A stretch of DNA of 64,000 bases, taken from Sphingomonadaceae bacterium 3R27E2-A (lineage in GTDB: Bacteria; Pseudomonadota; Alphaproteobacteria; Sphingomonadales; Sphingomonadaceae). The translations under genes and the position numbers were made by a program. Within the stretch, counting starts at the first letter, position 1; each line of letters opens with the position of its first letter. Positions 36,051-45,285 of the stretch are shown one piece after another. The notes under the pieces are model-generated. The model saw only the letters and a list, made by a program, of their open reading frames with translations, was not told where the DNA came from and ran no database searches. Where the stretch lies: contig SCNT01000014.1 of NCBI GenBank assembly GCA_005503165.1, forward strand, positions 40,831-104,830, read 5' to 3'.

Positions 36051-36692
36051 ATGTCCGCCATGCTGCGATCGGGCCTGCACTACTGTCAGTTTGACAGTGG
36101 CTTCGTCTTGTTCGATCTCTCCGCCGACCGCTATTTTCTTCTCACCGATCAATCAGCGGAACAGTTTGGCCGAGTGCTGAGCGGTGGCGGGACGTCTGCG
36201 GATGAACATCATCTGCGTGACCTCGGCCTTCTTGCCGACGATGAAACCGGTAAACCTGCGCCTGCAATCCTTCCACCGCTGGCTGCGCGCAGTCTCGTTG
36301 ATGAGCCGACCGCCAAGGCTTCTATGGCGACGACAATATTCTGTATCTGGGAGCAGCGACGAGCCCGCCGCGATCTTCAAAACAAGTCTCTTTCCGATAT
36401 TGTAACCGGCCTGGGACGCAGGTCGGATCGACTGGCGCCATCCAGTGCGGACGATTGCCGCGAAATCGCCGCCGCGTTCGTTCGCGCCAAGCGCTATATG
36501 TCATCAGATGACCAATGCCTCGTGCGCGGCATTGCCATGGCACGGATGCTTGGGTGCCGCGGCGTGGCAGCCTCGCTTGTGTTTGGCGTCACCATGCCCT
36601 TCGCCGCCCATAGTTGGGTTCAGGTCGGCGATACCGTCCTGACCGACTCCTTGGACATGGTTCTCCACTATCGACCGATCTTCGCCGTCTGA
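36051..36692 (+). CDS. lasso peptide B protein (recognition domain fused to leader protease)
   Basis: A 213-residue fused B protein. Residues 1-65 form a PqqD-like precursor-recognition domain (LHYCQFDSGFVLFDLSADRYFLL, then LRDLGLLAD). Residues 90-213 form the transglutaminase-like cysteine protease that removes the leader, with Cys156 in DDQCLVRG, His187 in AAHSWVQVGD and an Asp at 199. The start is uncertain: ATG at 36051 or 36060, or GTG at 36000; none has a strong ribosome site. The stop overlaps the start of the cyclase by one base. The order A-B-C, with B as one polypeptide, is typical of proteobacterial clusters. Confidence 0.9.
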   Translation: MSAMLRSGLHYCQFDSGFVLFDLSADRYFLLTDQSAEQFGRVLSGGGTSADEHHLRDLGLLADDETGKPAPAILPPLAARSLVDEPTAKASMATTIFCIWEQRRARRDLQNKSLSDIVTGLGRRSDRLAPSSADDCREIAAAFVRAKRYMSSDDQCLVRGIAMARMLGCRGVAASLVFGVTMPFAAHSWVQVGDTVLTDSLDMVLHYRPIFAV

Positions 36693-38404
36693 TGAAAGGC
36701 GGGTTTCGAATTGAGGTCGAGATGTCGACCAACCGTCAGGCTCCGGAGCAGCAGGGACCGCCGACTTTCGAAATATCTGGCGTGAGGATATGGACCGCCG
36801 AACCGGCAATCGCAGTGCCTCCTCGGACCGTCATCATCGGTCATCTTTTTACGAGAGGCCCACCCAGCCGCCGGGTCGAGGCTTTTGAAGTCGGCGAGGG
36901 CGATGGTCTTGCGGCCAATGATGCGCAACGGCTGCTGAGGCAATATTGGGGCGGTTACGTCATGGTCCATGCCGACCCAGGGGGTGCGGTACGGATATTT
37001 CGCGATCCATCGGGACTTCTTCCTTGCTATGTCCGCCGCGATCGCGGCCGCGTGACGCTTGCAGGATCGATTACTGACCTCGCTAACCCCGCCCCTGGTT
37101 CGGCAAATCTCGATGAGATCGCTCGCATCCTGGCGGGTGGCGATCTTCGGGGGCGACGGACATGTGTATCGGACGTCGAAGAACTGATCGCCAGCGAATG
37201 CCTGGTCATCGACAAGGGTGAATTACGGACCGAGCAATATTGGTCGCCTTGGGATCATGTCGCCAGTTCCGGCCTTGGCGCCGACGATATGGCTGACGCA
37301 TTGAGGCGCACGATAGCGGACTGCGTCGGAGCGTGGGCTACCTGCTTCCCCTCGATCATGGTCGGCGTGTCGGGCGGGCTCGACTCCTCGATTGTTGCGG
37401 CCTCGGCAGCGAATATGGCCAAGAGGCTGACCTGTCTGAATCTGGTGAGCCCCGATTTCGATGGAGATGAGCGCAGGTACGCCCGGGCGCTTGCAGAGTC
37501 GATCGGCACGCTGCTGATCGAGGAGCATCGCGAGCTGCAAGACATTGACGTCACCGTCTCGGCAGCGCCACATCATCCTTGGCCCGTTGCTCCGCTCTAC
37601 AAGCAGACCAATGAGGCGATCCATCGGCGCTTGCTCGGCCAACTACCCGTCGATGCCTTCTTTTCCGGCAATGGCGGCGACGGCATCCTTTGTGGTGTAC
37701 GAAGCGCTGTGCCCTTTATTGATCGGCTTCTGGCCGAAGGTCCGCGGCCATCCCTCGCGTCCACCCTTTACGATCTCACCCTGTTGACCGGAGCCGATAC
37801 CAAGACCGTCTTGAAGCACGGCTGGGACCGCTATCGACGCAATCGAGGGCGGCATAGTCCTCTCATCAATCTTGCGGGCCTGGGAAAGGAAGTCGGACGA
37901 AAGATCAGGGCGGAGGGCGCCTCCCACCCCTGGCTCGATGCGCCTGACGACATTCTTCCGGGGAAGACTGTACACGCCGCATTTCTGATGCGAGCGCAGA
38001 AGGGCATCGAGCTTTATCCGCGCGCGACGATGCCTCCCCACATTGCCCCGCTGATGTCGCAGCCGATCATCGAAGCCTGTCTTGCGATCCCGACTTGGGA
38101 TTGGATCGCCGGAGGACAGAATCGCGCTGTGGCGAGAAAAGCATTCGAGGGATGTTTACCGGAGTTGATCACCGCGCGAACACAAAAGGGCGGACCTGGC
38201 GACTTTCACCTGTCGATCTATCGCGCCCACCGATCTGCGCTCCACGATCGCCTACGCGGCGGGATCCTTGCGGAGTCGGGGATCTTGGATCTTGCTCTTC
38301 TTGACACACCCGAAGACCCAAGCTGGCGCGGCACGGATCGCATCGACAGGATCCTCACATTCGTCGCCGCAGAGAATTGGGCCCGATATTGGGAGGGAAA
38401 TTGA
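36692..38404 (+). CDS. lasso peptide cyclase C (asparagine synthetase-like)
   Basis: A 570-residue ATP-dependent macrolactam synthetase. The C-terminal domain has the PP-loop SGGLDSS (227-233), which activates the Asp9 or Glu9 side chain as an acyl-adenylate, and FSGNGGDGILCG. The N-terminal domain is glutaminase-like but has no N-terminal Cys2, so it would not release ammonia; this matches McjC-type enzymes. The start at 36692 overlaps the TGA of the B gene; an internal ATG 11 codons in is also possible. There is no dedicated ABC exporter gene next to it, as is usual for isopeptidase-containing clusters. Confidence 0.92.
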   Translation: MKGGFRIEVEMSTNRQAPEQQGPPTFEISGVRIWTAEPAIAVPPRTVIIGHLFTRGPPSRRVEAFEVGEGDGLAANDAQRLLRQYWGGYVMVHADPGGAVRIFRDPSGLLPCYVRRDRGRVTLAGSITDLANPAPGSANLDEIARILAGGDLRGRRTCVSDVEELIASECLVIDKGELRTEQYWSPWDHVASSGLGADDMADALRRTIADCVGAWATCFPSIMVGVSGGLDSSIVAASAANMAKRLTCLNLVSPDFDGDERRYARALAESIGTLLIEEHRELQDIDVTVSAAPHHPWPVAPLYKQTNEAIHRRLLGQLPVDAFFSGNGGDGILCGVRSAVPFIDRLLAEGPRPSLASTLYDLTLLTGADTKTVLKHGWDRYRRNRGRHSPLINLAGLGKEVGRKIRAEGASHPWLDAPDDILPGKTVHAAFLMRAQKGIELYPRATMPPHIAPLMSQPIIEACLAIPTWDWIAGGQNRAVARKAFEGCLPELITARTQKGGPGDFHLSIYRAHRSALHDRLRGGILAESGILDLALLDTPEDPSWRGTDRIDRILTFVAAENWARYWEGN

Positions 38405-38462
38405 TCATGAGAACAAGAATGTGATGCGCGTTCAATTCGAACCGCAATTTGGAGGAAGAGCA

Positions 38463-38606
38463 ATGGAAGACAGAGACGCCAAGTTGGAGCTTTTGGACCT
38501 TGGTGCGATTAGTGCGCAGACGCGCGGTTTGGAACCGGTCGGCCCCGTCGAGGAAGACACCGGCTCGCGCTACATACCCTTCGCAGGAATCGGCGAATAC
38601 GATTGA
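38463..38606 (+). CDS. lasso peptide precursor A2
   Basis: A 47-residue second precursor located after the cyclase. The leader is 21 residues with LLDLGAIS and Thr at -2 (QTR). The 26-residue core starts GLEPVGPVE, so ring closure would be Gly1 to Glu9, and ends in EYD. Core length and Gly13, Tyr16, Gly21, Ile22 and Asp26 are shared with A1, but most tail residues differ. GGAGGAAG lies six bases upstream. The stop is only seven bases from the end of the convergent isopeptidase gene. I do not recognise this core from memory. Confidence 0.92.
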   Translation: MEDRDAKLELLDLGAISAQTRGLEPVGPVEEDTGSRYIPFAGIGEYD

Positions 38607-38613
38607 GCACGGA

Positions 38614-40794
38614 TCAAGGCGCGGCGGCGCAGCGATCTGGCAAGTTCTTCTTCAAGCGATCCCATTTCACCACATGATCTGGGAAAGGCGCATCGGCGTC
38701 CCGCTTGTCGAGCAGCCAATAGTCGAACCACGCAATGTTTTCGCGCATCGCGCGCAATCGGTTGGTTGTCAGGTAGAAGACATGCGTCTCGTCGGACGCC
38801 GCTGTTGCTCCCGGATAGTAGCTGATCTGGGTTGCCACGCCCGCCGCACGCAAAGCCTCGAACAGTTCGATCTGTGACGGCGATGCCGAAGCCACTTGCT
38901 GCAACACCGCGGCACAGACTTTGTCGGCATTCAGCGACGGCGCAAATCGGCGCCAGCGTTCGATATTGTCGCTGAGCGGGGCACCGCCATAGACCGCATC
39001 ATAACTGGAGCGCCCCGTTGCATAGCCGGCGGGTTCCAGAAAGCCGCCATCGCCGCTCGAGGCCGCGCGAAACATTTTTGAGTTGGTCACGGTAACGTTG
39101 ACCATTTGGGAGCCGCGACTGTAGCCGGCGATGCCGACGCGGGCCGGATCGATCAGCCCCTCGGCGGCAAGTTCCGTCACGGCATCCTCGAAGCTGTGCA
39201 CGCCGGTCAGCCAGAGTTTTTGTTGAACCGTTTCAGGATCGGGGGGACCTTTACCGCGTAGCCAGGCGTGCATGGCGTCCATCAAATCCTTCGACTGGCC
39301 GGGTGAGGGGTCGTTGAGGAGAAGAACCACATAACCGCGTTCAGCAAGCAGCTGGACTGGATAGTTCCACTGGTTTGCGGGCTCGGCAAAGCGGTCGTCT
39401 GCATCGGTGCCGTGGGTCACGACCACCGCTGGGTGTCGGTCGGCGGCACGGTGGCCGCGCGGGAGCAAGACATAGCCGCTCGACCAATAGCCGTCGCGAC
39501 TGACAAAGGTGCGTGCAATTGTCTGAAGAGGTTCGATCTCCTCATGTCTTGGTGAGATGGGACCAAGGTCTGTGATCTTATCTGTGCCGAGATCCACGCG
39601 AACGAGGCGCGGCGGCCGGGACATGCCTTCCTCGACGCAAATGGCAGACCGGAGCATGCCGTCGAAGCCGCATCGCGTAAGGCTCGCGTCCGCGCGGAGT
39701 TCACGCACCCCTGTTTTATCGATGAGCGCGAGACCATAGCGCGCGTCGCCGAGCCCCCTGGTCCCGATCACCACCCGTTTGCCATCGCGGCTACGTTTCC
39801 AGCCAGCCGAACGAGAATCGCCGATGTCGAATGCGACACGACCATAGCTGTGTGGTCGACCTTCTGCCGAGGTCTCGATCAACTCCCGATCGCTGCCCAG
39901 ACCGCTTGTCGAAAGCTGCCCACCGCGCGGGCCGACGAGAATCGACATGCTGAGCAAGTCGCGTTGTTTCGCGAGCGTGCGCACCGTCCTGTTGACGCGG
40001 TTCCACGCCACGAATTCGAAGGCACCGCCCAAAGTGCCGTCGCTCGTCTCGATCCGAAACTGGACTTCATTGCCGCGCCACAGAACGCGCCCCCCACCAC
40101 GGGTGGCGACGCGATCTGTCGATGGGCGCGCCATGATCCTCGTCGTGTCTCCCTCAGGATTCCGAAGAAAAAAGTCGACTTCGACGTCGATCGTTGACCG
40201 TCTCCGGCCAAGTAGGGCGGTCACTTCCTCATCGAACCGGACACGAGGTCCGTCGGACTTGGCCCTGAGCTGTGAATACCAGAGCCATTTGCCATCGGGC
40301 GACCAGTCATAGTCGAGGATGCCGATATGCGACGGGCGTATGGCGCCGCCGAGCGGGAATGACATGTCGGCCTTTCCCACTGGCACGGGGTTAGGGTTCA
40401 CGATCAGTGGCAGCAGCTTGCCCTCGGAGTCGATCCGGTAGAGTTGCTGGCCTTCTCCAAGGTCCATCAAAGCGCTCCAGCCGAGTGTCCCGGGGACGGC
40501 TTTTAGCGATTTGATCGTCTCGACCGTCCGCGATTCCTTCGTCCGACCGGTAGCGACGTCCACGATGCGAATATGCGATCTTGGCTTTCCGACATCGAGG
40601 TCGGCAATCTCGGCAGCGTAAATCGCGAGGCGGCCATTATCCGACAGGGCGATCTCATTCACCTCCGGAACTGTGAGTATATCCTCGAGCGTCCAGGGCC
40701 TGCCCATGCTCTCCCCTGCCTGCGTGGCAGGGGAGAGCGCCGCGGCGGCAAGGAGCGCTGCGGCCGGGAGGCCGGATCGGAGTGCGATTTTCAT
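38614..40794 (-). CDS. lasso peptide isopeptidase (S9 family, AtxE-like)
   Basis: A 726-residue exported or periplasmic serine hydrolase. A signal peptide covers about 1-27, then comes a WD40-like propeller (about 30-410) and an alpha/beta hydrolase domain with the nucleophile in GIAGYSRGSQM (Ser near 559) and His near 671 in SDETHVFYL. AtxE-type enzymes hydrolyse the isopeptide bond of threaded lasso peptides. The usual S9 acid motif before the His is not clear; the segment reads VLQQVASASPSQIELFEAL. The start at 40794 has GGAG eight bases upstream and lies 12 bases after the receptor stop, so it is co-transcribed with the receptor. Confidence 0.9.
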   Translation of the reverse strand: MKIALRSGLPAAALLAAAALSPATQAGESMGRPWTLEDILTVPEVNEIALSDNGRLAIYAAEIADLDVGKPRSHIRIVDVATGRTKESRTVETIKSLKAVPGTLGWSALMDLGEGQQLYRIDSEGKLLPLIVNPNPVPVGKADMSFPLGGAIRPSHIGILDYDWSPDGKWLWYSQLRAKSDGPRVRFDEEVTALLGRRRSTIDVEVDFFLRNPEGDTTRIMARPSTDRVATRGGGRVLWRGNEVQFRIETSDGTLGGAFEFVAWNRVNRTVRTLAKQRDLLSMSILVGPRGGQLSTSGLGSDRELIETSAEGRPHSYGRVAFDIGDSRSAGWKRSRDGKRVVIGTRGLGDARYGLALIDKTGVRELRADASLTRCGFDGMLRSAICVEEGMSRPPRLVRVDLGTDKITDLGPISPRHEEIEPLQTIARTFVSRDGYWSSGYVLLPRGHRAADRHPAVVVTHGTDADDRFAEPANQWNYPVQLLAERGYVVLLLNDPSPGQSKDLMDAMHAWLRGKGPPDPETVQQKLWLTGVHSFEDAVTELAAEGLIDPARVGIAGYSRGSQMVNVTVTNSKMFRAASSGDGGFLEPAGYATGRSSYDAVYGGAPLSDNIERWRRFAPSLNADKVCAAVLQQVASASPSQIELFEALRAAGVATQISYYPGATAASDETHVFYLTTNRLRAMRENIAWFDYWLLDKRDADAPFPDHVVKWDRLKKNLPDRCAAAP

Positions 40795-40805
40795 ATTGGC
40801 GCTCC

Positions 40806-43337
40806 TCACCAGTCGCGGCTGATCGTGACGCCGAGGAAACGCCCGACAGCCGAATAGTTGGTAGTATCGAAAGGCGTGTCGCTAGCGGACGCGACTGCAG
40901 TCATATCCGGCTTGGCATTGAGGATATTGAGCGCATTGACCGATATTTCGGCAAGGCGCCCAAGCTTCACGCGTGCGGAGAGATCGAACATCGTGACGGG
41001 TGAGACACTCACCGGCACGGCGCGCCGCCGATCGGTTACGCCGCCCGTGAAATTGGCGAAGGCCGCCAGTGTGAAGCGCTCGTCACCGAAGGTCGCGCCG
41101 CCCCTGGCGCGAAAGTGCGGCGAATTGAATATCGTGCCGGCCAGATCGATGTTCGGAAGGCCGGGTAGCAGTCGCTGCCGGCTGTCGAGCCAGGTGGCAT
41201 TGGCGGTGAGCGTCACCGTCTGCTTGCCAAGCGGAGCCCGGTAGCGGATCGCCAGATCGGCGCCTTCATAGCGCTGCGCGGCGATATTCCGGTCGCGGCC
41301 GTCGATGATCGCAATCACCGTGGCAGGACTATATGGGCCGCTCGTTCCGTTCCCGAGGGGATCGGCCGCGCCGGCGATCGCCTCGGCCTGCAACACGGCC
41401 GACGGGTTGAAGGTGATGAAATCGGCGTAGAGCGGATTGCTCAGCGTTCCGAGCGGCGAGCCGAAGGGCGGCGCAACCCTGTCGCGATAATCGATCCGGA
41501 ACAGGCTGGTGACGATCTGAAGCCGGGGTGACGGCCGGAAGGTCGCGCTCAGGGTGATATTCTCGGATCGCTCGGGACCGACGTCCGGATTTCGGCCGCC
41601 GAGATAGATGTAGGTCGAACCCGCCGGGAACATCGTACCGTAGCCGGTCACAGGCAGCAGCACCGGCGTGTAGCCGCTGAACTGCTGGTTGAGCGTCGGC
41701 ATCTTGAAGGACCGGCCCCACGACAGGCCGATGCTCAGTTCCGCAGCCGGCGCATAGACGAAGCCGAGCTTCGGAATCACGATGCTCCCGGCATCCGAAT
41801 AATCCTCGAAGCGCAGCGCTGCGGTGATCGACGCGCGGTGCAGGAAGGCGAGGTCCTGTGCAGGGCTGGCCAGCGGCAGGAAGAGCTCGCCATAGGCATA
41901 GAGATTGTCGCGGCGTCCGGTGAAACCACGGCCGTTGACCTCTGCGACGAGCCGGTTGCGACGCCAGCCGCCGCCGGCGGCGAGCCGCACATCGCCGGCG
42001 GGTAGCGCGAAGATCGCGCCCTCCACACCGGCTTCGACGCTGACACTGCGATTGTTGAATATGCGAATGGGGCGCGTCGCCACACCGTTGGTGAAATTCT
42101 GCGTCTCGCCATAGGTATCATCGCTGCCGTAGAAAGCGGAGATACGCGCGTTCCAACTGCCGCCGATCTCGGCCTCGAGCGTTGGGGCGATCCCGAACGT
42201 TTCGAACTCATTGGTGACAATCGTACCGCGCGTCGTGATCGGACGGTCCACGATAAGACCGCGCACCGAAGTCATATCGCCGCGCTTGTAGATCGCGTCG
42301 GTCTTCAACTGTACGCCGGCAACCACCTGCTGATGAGCGCTCAGCAGAAAACTATGCCGCTTGAGCTCCGGGTAGAGTGTCGAGGCGGGGTTGCTGCTCG
42401 CTGCATAGCTGCGATTGCGCGCAAGGATCGCGCTATTCTCGAAATAGTCATAGGCCGCAAGGAAGCCGCCACCGGACCATTTTGCGCCCCCGAGCAGCCC
42501 ATATTGCTGCTGAAAATTGCCCCCGTCGGTCGATCCGCCGAGCCGGGCACTCGTCGTGATTCCTTCATAATCCTTGCGCAGCAGGATATTGACCACGCCC
42601 GCCACCGCGTCGGCGCCGTAGATCGCCGACGCGCCGTCGGTGACGATCTCGATCCGTTCGACCGCCGCTGCCGGAATCGCACTCACGTCGATGGCGCTTT
42701 GCGTGCCGCTGTAGGCAAAGCGATTGCCATTGAGCAGCGTCAGCGTTGCACTCGGCCCTATCCCCCTGAGGTTGAAGGTCGAGGCCCCATTGACGTTTCC
42801 ATTCTCGTTCGCGACGCCCTGACCCGACCCGATCCCGGGATTCTGCCCGCCGCCGAAATTCTGGGGCAGGCTTCGCGCCACCTCGCCGAGGTCGGCATGA
42901 CCCGCGTTGCGAATATCCTCGGCACTGATGTCGATAACCGGCGCGGCGGCAGGAGCGCCCGCGATGCGCGACCCGGTGACGATGATGACTTCGGGCTCGC
43001 CCGCGGGGATGGCCGGAACGGCGGCGTCGCTCAGGATAATGACCGACCGGCTCTCGAAACGCGCCGTGAGGCCGCTGCCGGCGAGAAGCGCCTCGATGGC
43101 TTCGCGCGGCGTGAGCTGACCCCGCACGGCGGGCGCCCTCTTCCCTTCGATGTCCTGCGCGCTGACATAGAGCTCGATATCGGCGAGCGCGGCGGCACGG
43201 CGCAGAGCGTCGCCCAGATCCTGCGCCGGAATATCATAGGATTGGCGCGGCGCCTGCATGGCCTGCGCGCCTTCGGGCGAAAGCAAGGCTGCTGTGCCGA
43301 CGAGCAGTGCGGCCAGCGAACGGGATTTCATCGACAT
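40806..43337 (-). CDS. STN-type TonB-dependent receptor, candidate lasso peptide importer
   Basis: An 843-residue outer-membrane transporter of the FecA type. A signal peptide (about 1-26) is followed by an STN signalling domain (SYDIPAQDLGDALRRAA to ARFESRSVIIL, about 32-100), a TonB box region (EVIIVTGSRI), the plug (FNLRGIGPSATLTLLNGNRF, VERIEIVTDGASAIYGADAVAGVVNILLRKD) and a barrel ending in a strand with terminal Trp. The STN domain talks to FecR, encoded just upstream with an ECF sigma gene. The start at 43337 is set by GGGGAG five bases upstream; neighbouring starts exist. The likely ligand is a lasso peptide, judged from the isopeptidase partner. Confidence 0.9.
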   Translation of the reverse strand: MSMKSRSLAALLVGTAALLSPEGAQAMQAPRQSYDIPAQDLGDALRRAAALADIELYVSAQDIEGKRAPAVRGQLTPREAIEALLAGSGLTARFESRSVIILSDAAVPAIPAGEPEVIIVTGSRIAGAPAAAPVIDISAEDIRNAGHADLGEVARSLPQNFGGGQNPGIGSGQGVANENGNVNGASTFNLRGIGPSATLTLLNGNRFAYSGTQSAIDVSAIPAAAVERIEIVTDGASAIYGADAVAGVVNILLRKDYEGITTSARLGGSTDGGNFQQQYGLLGGAKWSGGGFLAAYDYFENSAILARNRSYAASSNPASTLYPELKRHSFLLSAHQQVVAGVQLKTDAIYKRGDMTSVRGLIVDRPITTRGTIVTNEFETFGIAPTLEAEIGGSWNARISAFYGSDDTYGETQNFTNGVATRPIRIFNNRSVSVEAGVEGAIFALPAGDVRLAAGGGWRRNRLVAEVNGRGFTGRRDNLYAYGELFLPLASPAQDLAFLHRASITAALRFEDYSDAGSIVIPKLGFVYAPAAELSIGLSWGRSFKMPTLNQQFSGYTPVLLPVTGYGTMFPAGSTYIYLGGRNPDVGPERSENITLSATFRPSPRLQIVTSLFRIDYRDRVAPPFGSPLGTLSNPLYADFITFNPSAVLQAEAIAGAADPLGNGTSGPYSPATVIAIIDGRDRNIAAQRYEGADLAIRYRAPLGKQTVTLTANATWLDSRQRLLPGLPNIDLAGTIFNSPHFRARGGATFGDERFTLAAFANFTGGVTDRRRAVPVSVSPVTMFDLSARVKLGRLAEISVNALNILNAKPDMTAVASASDTPFDTTNYSAVGRFLGVTISRDW

Positions 43338-43408
43338 TTTCACTCCCCCAATATTCTCGGCCGTGCATCAGGCAGACGGCCAGTGGGGGTGCGATGACGG
43401 GAAGATAG

Positions 43409-43426
43409 GAGCGACCTTAGTCGCTC
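43409..43426. promoter_or_regulatory. hairpin between fecR and the receptor gene
   Basis: Arms GAGCGAC and GTCGCTC enclose a 4-base loop in the 99-base gap between fecR and the receptor. There is no T tract on the minus strand, so it is not a clear terminator. It may mark the start region of receptor transcription. Confidence 0.3.
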
Positions 43427-43436
43427 GGTAAAAAAT

Positions 43437-44426
43437 TTATCGGCGGCGGAGGTGGATGGCGTCAGACCTCCGTTCGACGGCGAGACCGAACAATATGGCG
43501 ATCCGCTCGGCGAAAGCGTCGGTCTGGCTGATGTGGAAGCGGCCCGACACTTCGCGGGCGGCTGTTGCGCTTTCGTCGATCACGATCGGCACCGCAGCGT
43601 AGCGATTGGCTTCCGCGACGAGCGCGCCGAGTTTGATCGATCGATAATCTGCCCAACCTTCGGTCCAGTCTGGCTGAATGACGGCCGCCGGCGCCGCGAC
43701 AGGTTCCAACCGGTTGCCGGGTCCATAGGCGAGAGCGCTTCCCGCCTTGAGGGGCATGGTCTGATCGACGTCTGCATCCGCGCGTACCTCTGCTGCGCCG
43801 CGGCGCAGCGATGCGACCACTCTCCCCGATGCGGCGAGACGCAGATCGATTTCCGCATCGTTTGCCGTCGCTTCGCCGCGCCCGGCCTCGATCCGGAGTG
43901 GCACATCGCCCGGCGCGACCGACAGTCTAACCCGGCCCCTCACGAGACGAACGCTTCGTTCGCCATGCGAAAAGGCCACGTCGAGCCGGCTGTCGGTGTC
44001 GAGCGTCGCGCGCGAACCGTCGACGAGCCGGAAGGTGCGAATCTCGCCGCGCTGCGTCTCGAGAGGTTCGGCGGCAAAAGCCGTCGCGCCGCCGCCTGGC
44101 TGGCCGGGAAAGGGGGCGCCCGCGGCCCCGATCGCGATGATCAGGAGCGCGAACGCAGTAGCGACCGCTCCCCATGTGAACCAGCCGCGCATCGGGCCGC
44201 GGCGCGCCTCGGCATGCGTGGTTCCGTGGCGCTGTGACGTCTTGAGGATCGCAAGCGCCGCCATCCGCTTTTCGGCGTGCCGATAGGCTTCGCGATGTTC
44301 TGCAGATGCTTGTAACCACGCGTCGAATTCGCCGCGCAGCACCTCCGCATCCTCGCCGCGCATCTTGACGAGCCAAGCCCGCGCAACCTCGTCGACCGGA
44401 TAATCGTCGTCGCCGGCCTTCGTCAT
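43437..44426 (-). CDS. fecR: FecR-family anti-sigma regulator
   Basis: A 329-residue inner-membrane regulator. The N-terminal cytoplasmic domain binds the sigma factor (DEVARAWLVKMRGEDAEVLRGEFDAWLQASAEHREAYRHAE). One transmembrane helix lies at about 79-103, followed by the periplasmic FecR domain (QRGEIRTFRLVDGSRATLDTDSRLDVAF) and a short STN-like tail (GRFHISQTDAFAERIAILFGLAVE). It relays ligand binding by the receptor to the ECF sigma factor. Its ATG overlaps the sigma stop by four bases. Confidence 0.92.
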   Translation of the reverse strand: MTKAGDDDYPVDEVARAWLVKMRGEDAEVLRGEFDAWLQASAEHREAYRHAEKRMAALAILKTSQRHGTTHAEARRGPMRGWFTWGAVATAFALLIIAIGAAGAPFPGQPGGGATAFAAEPLETQRGEIRTFRLVDGSRATLDTDSRLDVAFSHGERSVRLVRGRVRLSVAPGDVPLRIEAGRGEATANDAEIDLRLAASGRVVASLRRGAAEVRADADVDQTMPLKAGSALAYGPGNRLEPVAAPAAVIQPDWTEGWADYRSIKLGALVAEANRYAAVPIVIDESATAAREVSGRFHISQTDAFAERIAILFGLAVERRSDAIHLRRR

Positions 44427-45031
44427 TTCTCGCTGTCCACCACCTTCGCGATCCGACCGAGCGCCTTCATCATATGATATTCCACCGTCGCAATGCTGAT
44501 GCCGAGCTGTTCATGTATCTCGCGATAGGAAAGTTCGTCCACCCGGTGCATCAGAAAGACGCGGCGCGTCTTGGGCGGCATTGCGTCAACGGCCTTCTCG
44601 TAAAGTTCCAGAAGGTCCGCCGCTTCGAGATTCCATTCCTGCGTGGCGGGCGTCACGGCATCGCTTTCTTCGCGCAGCGAAAATAGAGCTTTCGGCGCAG
44701 ACTTGCGGCGTCGCGCCCGGTCGATCAGCAGATTCTGCGCAATCCGGCGAAGAAAGCCGCCCGGGTTGACGAGCTGATGCCGTTGCTCGCTGCCTGCCGC
44801 ACGAGCAAAGACTTCCTGCACCAGGTCGGATGCTTCCTCGGGTCCCGCCTTGCGGCGCAGGAAATGAAAGAGCGACGAGCGGTGCGTGCGATACACCGTC
44901 TCCAGATCCTGTCCGGTGGCGGGCCGATGTTCGGCCGGTGCCGGGCGATCGTCGGGATGCACATGACAGGCCGACGACACCGAAAAGGGGTGGCGTAGCG
45001 GAGCGTCGTCGCAGCAGGTACAGGAAGACAC
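44423..45031 (-). CDS. fecI: ECF sigma factor, FecI-like
   Basis: An extracytoplasmic-function sigma factor of up to 202 residues. Region 2 is LETVYRTHRSSLFHFLRRKAG, DLVQEVFARAAG and NPGGFLRRIAQNLLIDRARR; region 4 is AVDAMPPKTRRVFLMHRVDELSYREIHEQLGISIATVEYHM. The GTG at 45031 gives an odd Cys-rich start (SSCTCCDD). A GTG at 44962 would give a more usual length, so the start is uncertain. It forms a surface-signalling unit with fecR and the receptor and probably drives receptor and isopeptidase expression. Confidence 0.9.
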   Translation of the reverse strand: MSSCTCCDDAPLRHPFSVSSACHVHPDDRPAPAEHRPATGQDLETVYRTHRSSLFHFLRRKAGPEEASDLVQEVFARAAGSEQRHQLVNPGGFLRRIAQNLLIDRARRRKSAPKALFSLREESDAVTPATQEWNLEAADLLELYEKAVDAMPPKTRRVFLMHRVDELSYREIHEQLGISIATVEYHMMKALGRIAKVVDSEK

Positions 45032-45285
45032 AGCAATTGTCCCGAAGGCACGAGCCGAACCATCCCGCCGAAGCGAAATGCTCGTCTCCCAGTGCTGCGC
45101 CGCCGTTCGGTCGCTTGTGCGATCCAGGGTCCGGTTCGGCCGCCGGTCCGGTCAAGGACTGGCGCATATAATGCCTGGCGAAATAGTTCGCGCGAAAGCT
45201 GCCAGCAATGCTCCCGCGCGCCCGAATCATGTCAATTGCGGGCGGCTGTGACAAGCAAAAGCGTCGATCCGGCAATATTGGCCGC

